From Nocardia cerradoensis NBRC 101014 (lineage in GTDB: Bacteria; Actinomycetota; Actinomycetes; Mycobacteriales; Mycobacteriaceae), in assembly GCF_000308535.1 (NCBI RefSeq), contig NZ_BAFW01000252.1, positions 1-61,851 on the forward strand: 61,851 bases of DNA, written 5' to 3'. The notes below the pieces were generated by a model. It was given only the letters and a program-made list of their open reading frames with translations. It searched no databases and had not been told where the DNA came from. Below, piece after piece: positions 40,582-48,531 of this stretch. Within the stretch, counting starts at the first letter, position 1. The number at the start of each line of letters is the position of its first letter. The translations under genes and the position numbers were made by a program.

Positions 40582-41340
40582 ATGTATCGACGCACCGTGG
40601 CTCGTCCGAAAGTCCGTCGCTTCACCGCAGCCCTGCCGCTGCTCGCCGTTGCCGGCATATTCTCGGCAACCGGTATCGCCTCCGCCGGACCCACCGGGCC
40701 GGATGTGTCGTCCTGGCAGCACATCGACGGCCGTCTGATCGATTGGTTCGCGGTCCGCGCCTCCGGGCACAACTTCGCCATGGTGAAGGCCACCGAGGGG
40801 CTGAACTACGTCAATCCCTATTTCGTCCCCGACAGCCTGCTCATGCGCGCGGCCGGGGTGGCGCGCGGCACCTATCACTACGCCCATCCGGATCTGCCGC
40901 CGGAACCGCAGGCCGCCCTCTACGCCGCGGTCGTCCTCGGCCAGAACGGCCCGCTGGACCTGCCGCCGGTGCTCGATATGGAGAATTCCGGCGGATTGCC
41001 CCCGGCGGCGCTGATCGACTGGACCCATCGCTACCTGACCACGGTGCAGGCGTTGACCGGCCGCGTGCCGATCATCTACACCTACCCGCGGTTCTGGCAG
41101 ACGGCGATGGCCGATTCCGACCAGTTCCACCAATATCCGCTGTGGATCGCCGACTACCGCGGTAACGCCCAGCCCGAGGTGCCCGGCGGCTGGCCGGCGT
41201 GGACGTTCTGGCAGACCACCGATTCCGGCAGTGTGCCCGGTATCGCGGGCAACACCGACCTCAACGTCTACAGCGGGGCGCAGGGCAATTTCGCGCAGTT
41301 CGCCAATATGCCGTTCAGCGGCAGCAGTTCGGGCAGTTAG
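40582..41340 (+). CDS. Secreted GH25 lysozyme (muramidase)
   Basis: 252 residues. A signal peptide (1-36, ending IASAG) precedes a GH25 barrel: GPDVSSWQHIDG with the first acidic residue, MVKATEGLNYVNPYF, LDMENSG carrying the D-x-E catalytic pair, and the terminal Trp-rich WTFWQTTDSGSVPGIAGNTDLNVYSG. The enzyme cleaves the MurNAc-GlcNAc bond of peptidoglycan outside the membrane. It follows the hydrolase gene by 51 nt. Its stop overlaps the end of the convergent ATPase gene by 4 nt. Confidence 0.95.
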   Translation: MYRRTVARPKVRRFTAALPLLAVAGIFSATGIASAGPTGPDVSSWQHIDGRLIDWFAVRASGHNFAMVKATEGLNYVNPYFVPDSLLMRAAGVARGTYHYAHPDLPPEPQAALYAAVVLGQNGPLDLPPVLDMENSGGLPPAALIDWTHRYLTTVQALTGRVPIIYTYPRFWQTAMADSDQFHQYPLWIADYRGNAQPEVPGGWPAWTFWQTTDSGSVPGIAGNTDLNVYSGAQGNFAQFANMPFSGSSSGS

Positions 41341-42164
41341 AGGATCTGGGACAGAAACTGTTGCAGGCGTGGGGTTTCCGGATCGTCGAAGAGGCGGTCC
41401 GGAGACCCCGACTCCACCACCTTGCCCTGGTCCATGAACACCACACTGTCGGAAACCGAACGGGCGAAACCCATTTCGTGGGTCACCACGATCATCGTCA
41501 TACCGCCGGAAGCCAGATCCGCCATCAGCGCGAGCACACCCTTGACCAACTCCGGGTCCAGAGCCGAGGTCGCCTCGTCGAACAGCATCAATTCCGGCTT
41601 CATCGCCAGCGCGCGGGCGATGGCGACGCGCTGCTGCTGACCACCGGACAGATTCGCCGGGCGGGTATCGGCGCGCGCCGCCAACCCGACCGCCTCGAGT
41701 TGCTCCAACGCCAGCGCCCGCGCCGCCTCCTTGCTCAGGCCGCGCAATTTCCGCGGTCCCAGGGCCACGTTCTCCGCCACCGTCTTGTGCGGGAACAAAT
41801 TGAAATGCTGAAAGACCATCCCGATGCGCTGCCGCAGCCGATCCGGATTCTCGCCCAGCACCGACACCCCGTCGATCAGCACATCACCGGAATCGGGTTC
41901 GTGCAGGCGGTTCAGCACCCGCAGCAGGGTGGATTTTCCCGAACCGGACGGGCCGATGACCGTGGTGGTGTGACCGGCCTCGACGTGAATGTCGACGCCG
42001 CGCAGCACCTGGTTGTTGCCGAGGGTCAGATGCAGATCCACCCCGGTCAGCGAGGAACTGGTGCCCACGCCGGCGCTCTTCCGGTCGCTCACGCCCTTCG
42101 GATTCCGGTCGCTCACGCCCTTCGGATTCTGGTCGCTCACGCCCTTCGGATTCTGGTCGCTCAC
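41337..42164 (-). CDS. Polar amino-acid ABC transporter ATP-binding protein with repeated N-terminus
   Basis: 275 residues from GTG 42164, overlapping the fused permease gene's stop by 4 nt. Walker A GPSGSGKST, signature LSGGQQQRVAIARAL, Walker B LMLFDEATSALDPE and the switch His VTHEMGFARSV are intact, as in GlnQ/ArtP-type ATPases. Residues 1-32 are three and a half repeats of eight residues (V/M-SDQNPKG-like), encoded by 24-bp DNA repeats each containing GTGAGCGAC. Any of those GTG codons could start translation, so the true N-terminus may vary. It energises the adjacent binding-protein/permease fusion. Confidence 0.92.
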   Translation of the reverse strand: MSDQNPKGVSDQNPKGVSDRNPKGVSDRKSAGVGTSSSLTGVDLHLTLGNNQVLRGVDIHVEAGHTTTVIGPSGSGKSTLLRVLNRLHEPDSGDVLIDGVSVLGENPDRLRQRIGMVFQHFNLFPHKTVAENVALGPRKLRGLSKEAARALALEQLEAVGLAARADTRPANLSGGQQQRVAIARALAMKPELMLFDEATSALDPELVKGVLALMADLASGGMTMIVVTHEMGFARSVSDSVVFMDQGKVVESGSPDRLFDDPETPRLQQFLSQIL

Positions 42165-42166
42165 GC
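42081..42166. repeat. 24-bp tandem repeat at the start of the ATPase gene
   Basis: Units start at 42081, 42105, 42129 and 42153 (the last partial). On the coding strand each unit holds GTGAGCGAC, which reads Val/Met-Ser-Asp. The repeats are in frame, so the number of copies changes protein length by eight residues without disrupting it. Confidence 0.85.
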
Positions 42167-43957
42167 TCCGCGTCCTTCCGTGATGACTGCCTGGTCGATT
42201 TCGTCGGCGGCGGCTTCGGCGCGGCCGGTGCGCAATCGGCGGTCGATGTAGTTCACCAGGTGGGTGAGCGGGATGGTGAGAAGCAGATAGACCAGGCCCG
42301 CCGCGACCAGCGGCGACAGATTTCCGGTCTGGGAATTCAGGTCGCGGCCGACGGCGAACAGTTCCCGCTGGGAGGCGAGCAGGCCGAGGAAGTAGATCAG
42401 CGAGGAATCCTTGATCAGCGCGATGAACTGGTTCATCAGCGCCGGCAGCACCCGCCGCACGCCCTGCGGAATCACCACCAGCGTCATGGACTGCCGATAG
42501 CCGAATCCGATCGCGCGCGCGGCCTCCAACTGTCCCGGTTCCACCGATTGGATACCCGAGCGGAAGATCTCACCGATATAGGCCGAGGCCAGCAGCGCCA
42601 GCGCGACCGCGCCCAGCCAGTACGGATTGTTCCCGGTGATCCCCTTGACTACCGGGCCGATACCCAGGCCGATCAACAGGATGATCACCACGGCCGGCAA
42701 ACCGCGGAAGATGTCGGTGTAGACCCGCGCGGGCCACCGCAACCAGCGGGTGCGCGAAATACCGGCCACCGCCAGCAGAATGCCGATCAGCGTGCCCAGC
42801 ACCCCCGAAACCAGCGCCAGAATCAGCGTATTCGGCAGACCCGTCTTGAACAGATCGGGAAAAGCCTTGCGGTACAACGACCAATCGAAGAACGTTTCCT
42901 TCAATTGCGTCAGCGTCGATTTCGGTGCGTTCTGCTGATCGCTGTGCTGATGTTCGGCCGCGATCTTCTCGAAGTCCGGAAGTTGCGGCATCGGCGCGGA
43001 TTTGGAGCCCGGTTTCCAGCCCGGCGGCAGCGGGCGCGGCACCCAGTCGGAGTAGAGCTTGGCATAGGTCCCGTCCGCGATCACCGCGTCGAGGCCGGAA
43101 TTGAGGGCGTCGATCAGCGGCTGATTGTTCTTGCGCACCGCCCAGGCGGTGAAATTGTCCAGGCTGAAGGTGTTCTGCACGATCGAGGTGGGATCACCCG
43201 GTTTGATCGCACCGGTGGCCTGCTGGGAGGGCGCGACCCAGGCGTCGATCTGCCCGGTCTTCAGATTCGCGTAGGCGGTGTTGTAGTCGGGGAATTTCAC
43301 CGCGTCCAGATGCAGCGTGCCGGTGACGTATTCGTCCTGCACGGTGCCCTGCACCACGCCGATCCGCACGCCCGGCTTCAGGTCCGAGAAACCGTGGATG
43401 GCACTGCCGTTGGGCACGACGAGCGAGAAGTAACCGAAGTCGTAGCCGTTGGTGAAACCGACCTGCTGCCGCCGCGCATCGGTGGTGGTGATGCTCGACG
43501 ACCCCACATCGAACCGGCCGGTGGCGACCAGGGAGAGCAGCGAGGCGAATTCGGTGCCGGAGAACTGCACCCGCAATCCGAGTTTCGCGCCGATCGCCTT
43601 CAGCAGTTCGTTGTCGAATCCGGTGAAGGTTCCCGACGGATTCACGCAGATACTCGGCGGCGCGTCCGACAGTGTGCCCACGCTGAGCACACCGGGCTGG
43701 GACAAGCCGAGCTTGGTGATATCGATCGAATTGAGCGGCGCGGTGGTCGCGGTGGTGTAGCGATCGGTGCCGGCCGTCGCACCGCTCGCCAGTTTCGTCG
43801 GCGCCGGTGAGGCGGCCGAGGGCCCGGGCGGTGCGCACAGGTTCGAGGCCTGCGACGAACTGCCGCCGTCGGAACTGCAGGCGACGGCGAACAGCAGCAT
43901 CATCGCCGCCATCAGCGCGATGAGCGCACGCGGGCGCGAGACGGGCAAACGGGCCAT
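42161..43957 (-). CDS. Fused amino-acid ABC transporter substrate-binding protein and permease
   Basis: 598 residues. A lipoprotein signal (lipobox AVAC, Cys27) and a Ser/Pro linker precede a type 3 periplasmic-binding domain (about 85-325: GVLSVGTLSDAPPSICVNPSG, FTGFDNELLKAIGAKLGL, TTTDARRQQVGFTNGYDFGYFSLVV). A short linker leads to a His/Met-type amino-acid permease (about 360-575) with the EAA-like loop EAARAIGFGYRQSMTLVVIPQGVRRVLP. Such fusions are known from lactic acid bacteria (GlnP); here they place one or two binding domains on each dimeric permease. The ATPase gene overlaps its stop. Confidence 0.92.
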   Translation of the reverse strand: MARLPVSRPRALIALMAAMMLLFAVACSSDGGSSSQASNLCAPPGPSAASPAPTKLASGATAGTDRYTTATTAPLNSIDITKLGLSQPGVLSVGTLSDAPPSICVNPSGTFTGFDNELLKAIGAKLGLRVQFSGTEFASLLSLVATGRFDVGSSSITTTDARRQQVGFTNGYDFGYFSLVVPNGSAIHGFSDLKPGVRIGVVQGTVQDEYVTGTLHLDAVKFPDYNTAYANLKTGQIDAWVAPSQQATGAIKPGDPTSIVQNTFSLDNFTAWAVRKNNQPLIDALNSGLDAVIADGTYAKLYSDWVPRPLPPGWKPGSKSAPMPQLPDFEKIAAEHQHSDQQNAPKSTLTQLKETFFDWSLYRKAFPDLFKTGLPNTLILALVSGVLGTLIGILLAVAGISRTRWLRWPARVYTDIFRGLPAVVIILLIGLGIGPVVKGITGNNPYWLGAVALALLASAYIGEIFRSGIQSVEPGQLEAARAIGFGYRQSMTLVVIPQGVRRVLPALMNQFIALIKDSSLIYFLGLLASQRELFAVGRDLNSQTGNLSPLVAAGLVYLLLTIPLTHLVNYIDRRLRTGRAEAAADEIDQAVITEGRGA

Positions 43958-44081
43958 AGCCGAGAACCCTAGCGGGGCCGGCGGCGCGCCGAGGACGGCG
44001 ACGCGGGTCCACGGGCCGCCGCCCCTGCCACATCGCCCGCCGGAAATCGAATCCCGGTGATTCGATCCGGCGGTGATTCGA

Positions 44082-44876
44082 TCAGGCGATACCGGCCACC
44101 GACTCCGGATTGAAGTTGTCCCGCCATGCGACGGCCTGCTCGACCACGCTCAGGTCGTAGTCGGGTCCGCCGGCGCCCACGGTGAACAACGTCGCCCCGG
44201 CGGCCACCAGCCGCTCGGCCTGTTCGGCGCCGGGCCAGGACACCGACCGCTCGATCCGGTTCGCGTCGGTGCCGACCTCGGCGCAGTGTTCGGCCAGGAT
44301 CTTCGATTTGCGTTCCAGCGCTTCGATATCGGCGAAGCTGTGCCAGATGTCCGCGTATTCGGCCACCAGTCGCAACGTCTTTCGCTCACCGCCGCCGCCG
44401 ATCAGAATCGGAATATGGCGCGTCGGTTGCGGATTCAGTTTCGGCAGCCGGGCGTCGATACGCGCGAGGTATTCCTTCAGCAACGCCAGACGTGTTCCGG
44501 GCGTGCCGAATTCGTAGCCGTATTGGTCGTAGTCCTTCTGGAACCAGCCGGCGCCGATGCCGAGGATCAGCCGGCCGCCGGAAATGTGGTCGACGGTGCG
44601 GGCCATATCGGCGAGTAGATCGGGATTGCGATATCCGCCGCCGGTCACCAATGCGCCGAGTTCGACGCGTTCGGTCTGCTCGGCGATCGCACCGAGCATG
44701 GTCCAGCATTCGAAATGCGCGCCGTCGGGATCGCCGGTGAGCGGATAGAAGTGATCCCCGTTGAACACGATGTCGACGCCCGCATCCTCGGCCCGGCGCA
44801 CCGCATCCCGGATCAACCCGTAATCGGGAGCATGTTGCGGCTGTAGCTGAACTCCGATGCGAACCGGTCGAGTCAT
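44082..44876 (-). CDS. F420-dependent LLM-class oxidoreductase
   Basis: 264 residues. It shows the luciferase-like barrel of the F420 group: RIGVQLQPQHAPDYGLIRDAVRRAEDAGVDIVFNGDHF, VELGALVTGGGYRNPDLLADMARTVDHISGGRLILGIGAGWFQKDYDQYGYEFGTPGTRL and PILIGGGGERKTLRLVAEYAD. It corresponds to M. tuberculosis Rv0044c in sequence type and position between leuS and ino1. Substrate is unknown. It is divergent from the UgpC-type ATPase gene with a 168-bp spacer. Confidence 0.92.
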   Translation of the reverse strand: MTRPVRIGVQLQPQHAPDYGLIRDAVRRAEDAGVDIVFNGDHFYPLTGDPDGAHFECWTMLGAIAEQTERVELGALVTGGGYRNPDLLADMARTVDHISGGRLILGIGAGWFQKDYDQYGYEFGTPGTRLALLKEYLARIDARLPKLNPQPTRHIPILIGGGGERKTLRLVAEYADIWHSFADIEALERKSKILAEHCAEVGTDANRIERSVSWPGAEQAERLVAAGATLFTVGAGGPDYDLSVVEQAVAWRDNFNPESVAGIA

Positions 44877-45044
44877 CCGATGCTCCTTCGTCTCGTGAGC
44901 TGCTCTCGCGGCCGGTCAGCGGCCCTTGACGAGGCTACTCGCCCGCCGCGCCCCGTGCGGGGCGCTGGGTTACTGTGGGGCGCGCACCGACCCCTCTACT
45001 CGGATCGTCCGGCACGTTCCTGCCGGTGAAGGGATTGATTCACC

Positions 45045-46124
45045 ATGGCCACGGTCACCTTCGACCACGCCACCCGGCTCTACCCGGGTGGCACCAAACC
45101 CGCCGTCGACAAGTTGGATCTCGAGATCGCCGACGGCGAATTCCTGGTACTGGTCGGACCGTCCGGATGCGGCAAATCCACCTCGCTGCGCATGCTGGCC
45201 GGACTCGAGGAGGTCGACGACGGCCGCATCCTGATCGGCGACCGGGACGTCACCGACGCCGAACCCAAACAGCGCGATATCGCGATGGTGTTCCAGAACT
45301 ACGCGCTCTACCCCCACATGACGGTCGCGGAGAACATGGGCTTCGCGCTGAAGATGGCCAAGGTCGGCAAGGCCGAGCGCAACCAGCGCGTGCTGGAGGC
45401 GGCGAAGCTGCTCGACCTGCAGGACTTCCTGGACCGCAAACCCAAGGCGCTGTCCGGCGGTCAGCGGCAGCGGGTCGCGATGGGCCGCGCGATCGTGCGC
45501 CAGCCGCAGGTGTTCCTGATGGACGAGCCGCTGTCGAATCTGGACGCCAAACTGCGCGTGCAGACCCGCACGCAGATCGCCCAGTTGCAGCGCCGGCTCG
45601 GCACCACCACCGTCTACGTGACCCACGACCAGGTCGAGGCGATGACCATGGGCGACCGGGTGGCGGTGCTCAAGGACGGGCTGCTGCAGCAGTGCGCCTC
45701 ACCGCGGGATCTGTATCGGGATCCGGCGAATCTGTTCGTCGCGGGCTTCATGGGTTCACCGGCGATGAACCTGTTCACACTGCCGGTGTCGGACGGTTCG
45801 GTCATCCTCGGCGGACATTCGATCGCGCTGCCGCGCGCGGTGGCCGATGCCGCGGGCGAGTCCGTGGTGGTCGGTATCCGGCCGGAGCACTTCGATCTGG
45901 CCGGCGGGTCCGACGGTATCGCCATGGAGATCGACGTGGTCGAGGAGCTGGGCTCCGACGCCTACATCTACGGCCGCACCCTGGGCGAGGCCGGCGGAGA
46001 TCAGACCATCGTCGCGCGCGCCGACTGGCGCAATCCGCCGCAGAAGGGCGACAAGCTGACGCTCACCACCGATGCGGAGCACACCTACTTCTTCGACCCG
46101 GCCGACGGTCGGCGCCTGACCTAG
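45045..46124 (+). CDS. Sugar ABC transporter ATP-binding protein (UgpC/MsmK/SugC type)
   Basis: 359 residues. Walker A GPSGCGKST, signature LSGGQRQRVAMGRAI, Walker B VFLMDEPLSNLDAKLR and a C-terminal regulatory TOBE domain (about 240-359) as in MalK-like ATPases. It has no binding protein or permease beside it. The LpqY-SugAB-like set at 52.2-55.5 kb lacks an ATPase, so this protein may serve it, and perhaps other sugar importers, as MsmK does. A strong 12-bp hairpin follows its stop. Confidence 0.93.
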   Translation: MATVTFDHATRLYPGGTKPAVDKLDLEIADGEFLVLVGPSGCGKSTSLRMLAGLEEVDDGRILIGDRDVTDAEPKQRDIAMVFQNYALYPHMTVAENMGFALKMAKVGKAERNQRVLEAAKLLDLQDFLDRKPKALSGGQRQRVAMGRAIVRQPQVFLMDEPLSNLDAKLRVQTRTQIAQLQRRLGTTTVYVTHDQVEAMTMGDRVAVLKDGLLQQCASPRDLYRDPANLFVAGFMGSPAMNLFTLPVSDGSVILGGHSIALPRAVADAAGESVVVGIRPEHFDLAGGSDGIAMEIDVVEELGSDAYIYGRTLGEAGGDQTIVARADWRNPPQKGDKLTLTTDAEHTYFFDPADGRRLT

Positions 46125-46136
46125 GTATCGAAACAG

Positions 46137-46172
46137 ACTGCCCCCGAACGCTTTTCGGCATTCGGGGGCAGT
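46137..46172 (+). terminator. Hairpin after the UgpC/MsmK-type gene
   Basis: ACTGCCCCCGAA (46137-46148) pairs perfectly with TTCGGGGGCAGT (46161-46172), a 12-bp GC-rich stem with a 12-nt loop, 12 bp after the stop codon. There is no long T run. It is one of two hairpins in this convergent intergenic region. Confidence 0.75.
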
Positions 46173-46185
46173 TCGCGATGCGATG

Positions 46186-46209
46186 GGCACTCGCCGGTCG
46201 GCGAGTGCC
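46186..46209 (-). terminator. Hairpin after the HxlR gene
   Basis: GGCACTCGCC (46186-46195) and GGCGAGTGCC (46200-46209) form a perfect 10-bp stem with a 4-nt loop, just beyond the stop of the minus-strand HxlR gene at 46215. It is a likely terminator for that gene. Confidence 0.65.
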
Positions 46210-46214
46210 GCCGT

Positions 46215-46706
46215 TCAGCCGCGGGGCCGGCGCCAATCCTCGTTCACACGGATCCGGATGTCCTCCAGTCCGATTTCGTCGCCTCCGGCACCGCGCAACT
46301 CCACCCGCACCGGTTCGCCGGTGGTGTCCTCGACCCGCTCGAGCGGCGGCACCCCGCCCTGCAGATATTTGTCCCCCCACTGCCACAGCGCGAAGATCGC
46401 CGGCAGCAGATCCCGGCCCATCTCGGTGAGCACGTACTCGTTGCGGGTGCGCTTACCCTCTTCGCGATACGGCTGCTTGCGCAGCAGCCCGGCGTCGGTG
46501 AGTTTGCGCAGCGCGGCGGCCGCGGCGGCGTCGGTGATACCCACCCGCGCCGCGAAACCATCGAAGCGGGTGGTCCCGTAGATGGATTCGCGCAGAATCA
46601 GCATCGCCGAGCGCGCGCCGACGATGTCGAGGGCCTTCACGATGGAACAGCCGTCCGGCTTCCAAGAATTCAGGTCACGCAGGGGTCCTTCCAGTTTCAC
46701 GGGCAT
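46215..46706 (-). CDS. HxlR-family winged-helix regulator
   Basis: 163 residues from ATG 46706; an in-frame ATG at 46718 is possible, but lies only 7 bp from the operator. The HxlR core is DGCSIVKALDIVGARSAMLILRESIYGTTRFDGFAARVG, the recognition helix TDAAAAAALRKLTDAGLL and the wing TRNEYVLTEMGRDLLP. Cys22 or so sits at the family's N-terminal Cys position. A C-terminal extension of about 45 residues is longer than in the other two HxlR proteins here. It is divergent from the thiolase gene, with two CTGAC-N14-GTCAG elements between. Confidence 0.88.
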   Translation of the reverse strand: MPVKLEGPLRDLNSWKPDGCSIVKALDIVGARSAMLILRESIYGTTRFDGFAARVGITDAAAAAALRKLTDAGLLRKQPYREEGKRTRNEYVLTEMGRDLLPAIFALWQWGDKYLQGGVPPLERVEDTTGEPVRVELRGAGGDEIGLEDIRIRVNEDWRRPRG

Positions 46707-46725
46707 GACGACGATCATACCAACT

Positions 46726-46781
46726 CTGACTTGTCATAACTAATGTCAGCTCCTACCCTGACTTTAGGGCGACTAAGTCAG
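46726..46781. promoter_or_regulatory. Two copies of CTGAC-N14-GTCAG, probable HxlR operators
   Basis: Two 24-bp inverted repeats, 46726-46749 and 46758-46781, share the pattern CTGACTT ... GTCAG with 14-bp spacing between the 5-bp arms. They start 32 bp apart, about three helical turns, so two dimers would bind on the same face. They lie between the divergent HxlR and thiolase genes and should control both. Confidence 0.7.
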
Positions 46782-46815
46782 ATTGTCGCAACGGCGCGCT
46801 ACCGGAGGAATCGCC

Positions 46816-47985
46816 ATGAGAGACGCAGTGATCGTCGAGGCCGTACGCACCCCGATCGGGAAGGGCAAAGCCACCGGAGCGCTGCACGACCAGCATCCGG
46901 TCGACCTGTTCGCCCACAGCCTGCGCGAGGTCGTGCGGCGCAGCGGGATCGATCCGGTGCTGATCGACGACGTCATCGGCGGCGTGGTCACCCAGATCGG
47001 CGAGCAGTCGGTCAACATCACCCGCCGGGCCGCGCTCGCGGCCGGCTATCCGGAATCCGTTCCGGCCACCACGGTCGACCGGCAGTGCGGCAGCAGCCAG
47101 CAGGCCATCCACTTCGCCGCTCAGGGCGTGCTGGCGGGAGCCTACGACATCGTCGTCGCCGGCGGTCTGGAGTCGATGAGCCGGGTGCCGATGGGGTCGA
47201 GCGTGGCCGGCGCGACCGATATCAACGGCGTGGCCTTCGCCGAACGGTATCCGGACGAGCTGGTACCGCAGGGGATCAGCGCGGAACTGATCGCGGCGCG
47301 CTGGGGGATCTCACGCACCGCCATGGACGAGTTCTCCCTCGCCAGTCACGAGAAGGCCGCCGCCGCGACGAAGAACGGATCCTTCGAGGCACAACTCGCG
47401 CCGCTGGCCGGGTTGAGCACCGACGAGGGCATCCGGGTGGGCAGCACCCTGGAGACCCTGGCCGGGCTGCGGCCGGCCTACTACAGTGAGGCCTATGCCG
47501 CCCGGTTCCCCGAGATCGGCTGGAACGTGACCGCCGCCAATGCGAGCCAGATCAACGACGGCAGCGCCGCGGTACTGATCATGACCAGCGAGAAGGCCGC
47601 GCAACTGGGCCTGCGGCCGCTGGCCCGGCTGCACAGCTTCGCGGTCGCGGGCGACGATCCGCTGCTGATGCTCACCGCGGTGATCCCGGCGACTCGAAAG
47701 GTGTTGCAGCGCTCCGGACTGTCGCCGGCCGATATCGATCTGTTCGAGGTCAACGAGGCCTTCGCCTCGGTGGTCCTGGCCTGGGCCGCCGACACCGGTG
47801 CCGATCTGTCCCGGGTGAACGTCAACGGCGGCGCGATCGCGCTGGGGCATCCGCTCGGCGCCTCCGGTGCGCGACTGGCGACCACGCTGGTCCACGCGCT
47901 GCACGAACGCGGCGCCCGCTTCGGACTGCAAACCATGTGCGAGGCAGGCGGTTTGGCGAACGCGACCATCTACGAGCGGCTGTGA
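46816..47985 (+). CDS. Acetyl-CoA acetyltransferase / thiolase
   Basis: 389 residues from ATG 46816 with GGAGGAA upstream. The nucleophile Cys is in VDRQCGSSQQAIHFAAQGV, the His in NVNGGAIALGHPLGASGAR and the second Cys in TMCEAGGLANATIYERL. The family either condenses two acetyl-CoA or cleaves 3-oxoacyl-CoA in fatty-acid or sterol degradation; the sequence alone does not decide. No beta-oxidation partner is adjacent. Its expression is probably set by the divergent HxlR regulator through the two operator copies. Confidence 0.92.
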   Translation: MRDAVIVEAVRTPIGKGKATGALHDQHPVDLFAHSLREVVRRSGIDPVLIDDVIGGVVTQIGEQSVNITRRAALAAGYPESVPATTVDRQCGSSQQAIHFAAQGVLAGAYDIVVAGGLESMSRVPMGSSVAGATDINGVAFAERYPDELVPQGISAELIAARWGISRTAMDEFSLASHEKAAAATKNGSFEAQLAPLAGLSTDEGIRVGSTLETLAGLRPAYYSEAYAARFPEIGWNVTAANASQINDGSAAVLIMTSEKAAQLGLRPLARLHSFAVAGDDPLLMLTAVIPATRKVLQRSGLSPADIDLFEVNEAFASVVLAWAADTGADLSRVNVNGGAIALGHPLGASGARLATTLVHALHERGARFGLQTMCEAGGLANATIYERL

Positions 47986-47988
47986 TCG

Positions 47989-48333
47989 TCAGACCGACAC
48001 CGCGACCAGCGCCACCGCGAAACCGAGGAGCCACGCCTCGGCGAGCAGCGGCAGGGTGAGCAACGCGTAACGCCAGGCCGGGCGGCGTTCCCGCAATGCC
48101 CGCAGGGTCCACCGCCCGGCCAGCAGCAGCGCACCCACCAGGGCCAGGAAAACCGCGGCGTAGGCCAGCGGCAGATGACTGGGCCCCGGACGAGTGCGCT
48201 GCTGCGCCATATCGCGGTACGGCAGGCCGTAACGCCAGATCAACCACGCCACACCACAACCGGCCAGATAGACCACGGCGCTGAGCACGGCATCGCCGCG
48301 CCGCAGCGGCGGGCGTTCCGGCCAGAACTCCAT
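47989..48333 (-). CDS. Small membrane protein of unknown function
   Basis: 114 residues from ATG 48333. Three hydrophobic segments are seen (about 17-37, 52-75, 90-112), separated by short basic loops, with no recognised family motif. The frame is open much further upstream, but that part runs antisense to menC and lacks membrane or domain character. It is convergent with the thiolase gene, 3 nt from its stop, and divergent from menC. The gene is supported mainly by its hydrophobic pattern. Confidence 0.6.
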   Translation of the reverse strand: MEFWPERPPLRRGDAVLSAVVYLAGCGVAWLIWRYGLPYRDMAQQRTRPGPSHLPLAYAAVFLALVGALLLAGRWTLRALRERRPAWRYALLTLPLLAEAWLLGFAVALVAVSV

Positions 48334-48531
48334 GGCTACACATGGAAACTCCCCCGGGCCGCGCTCGCAAGCACCACCGGACCGTCGCCATTTCGCTGCC
48401 CCGGGCAGGTGCCGGTGTGCGGTAGTTGCGGCAGCAGTGCTCGACGCGACGTCGAGAGCAGCCGAGCGGGCGTCGACCTCTGGAAGCCGCGGTGCGCGGA
48501 CTCCCACGCCGCGATCGTTAGGCTGGCTCGG

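Noticed and set aside
42161..43957. Binding-protein/permease fusion as a frameshift artefact
   Set aside because: The linker is in frame, of sensible length and composition, and equivalent fusions exist in other bacteria, so it is kept as one gene.
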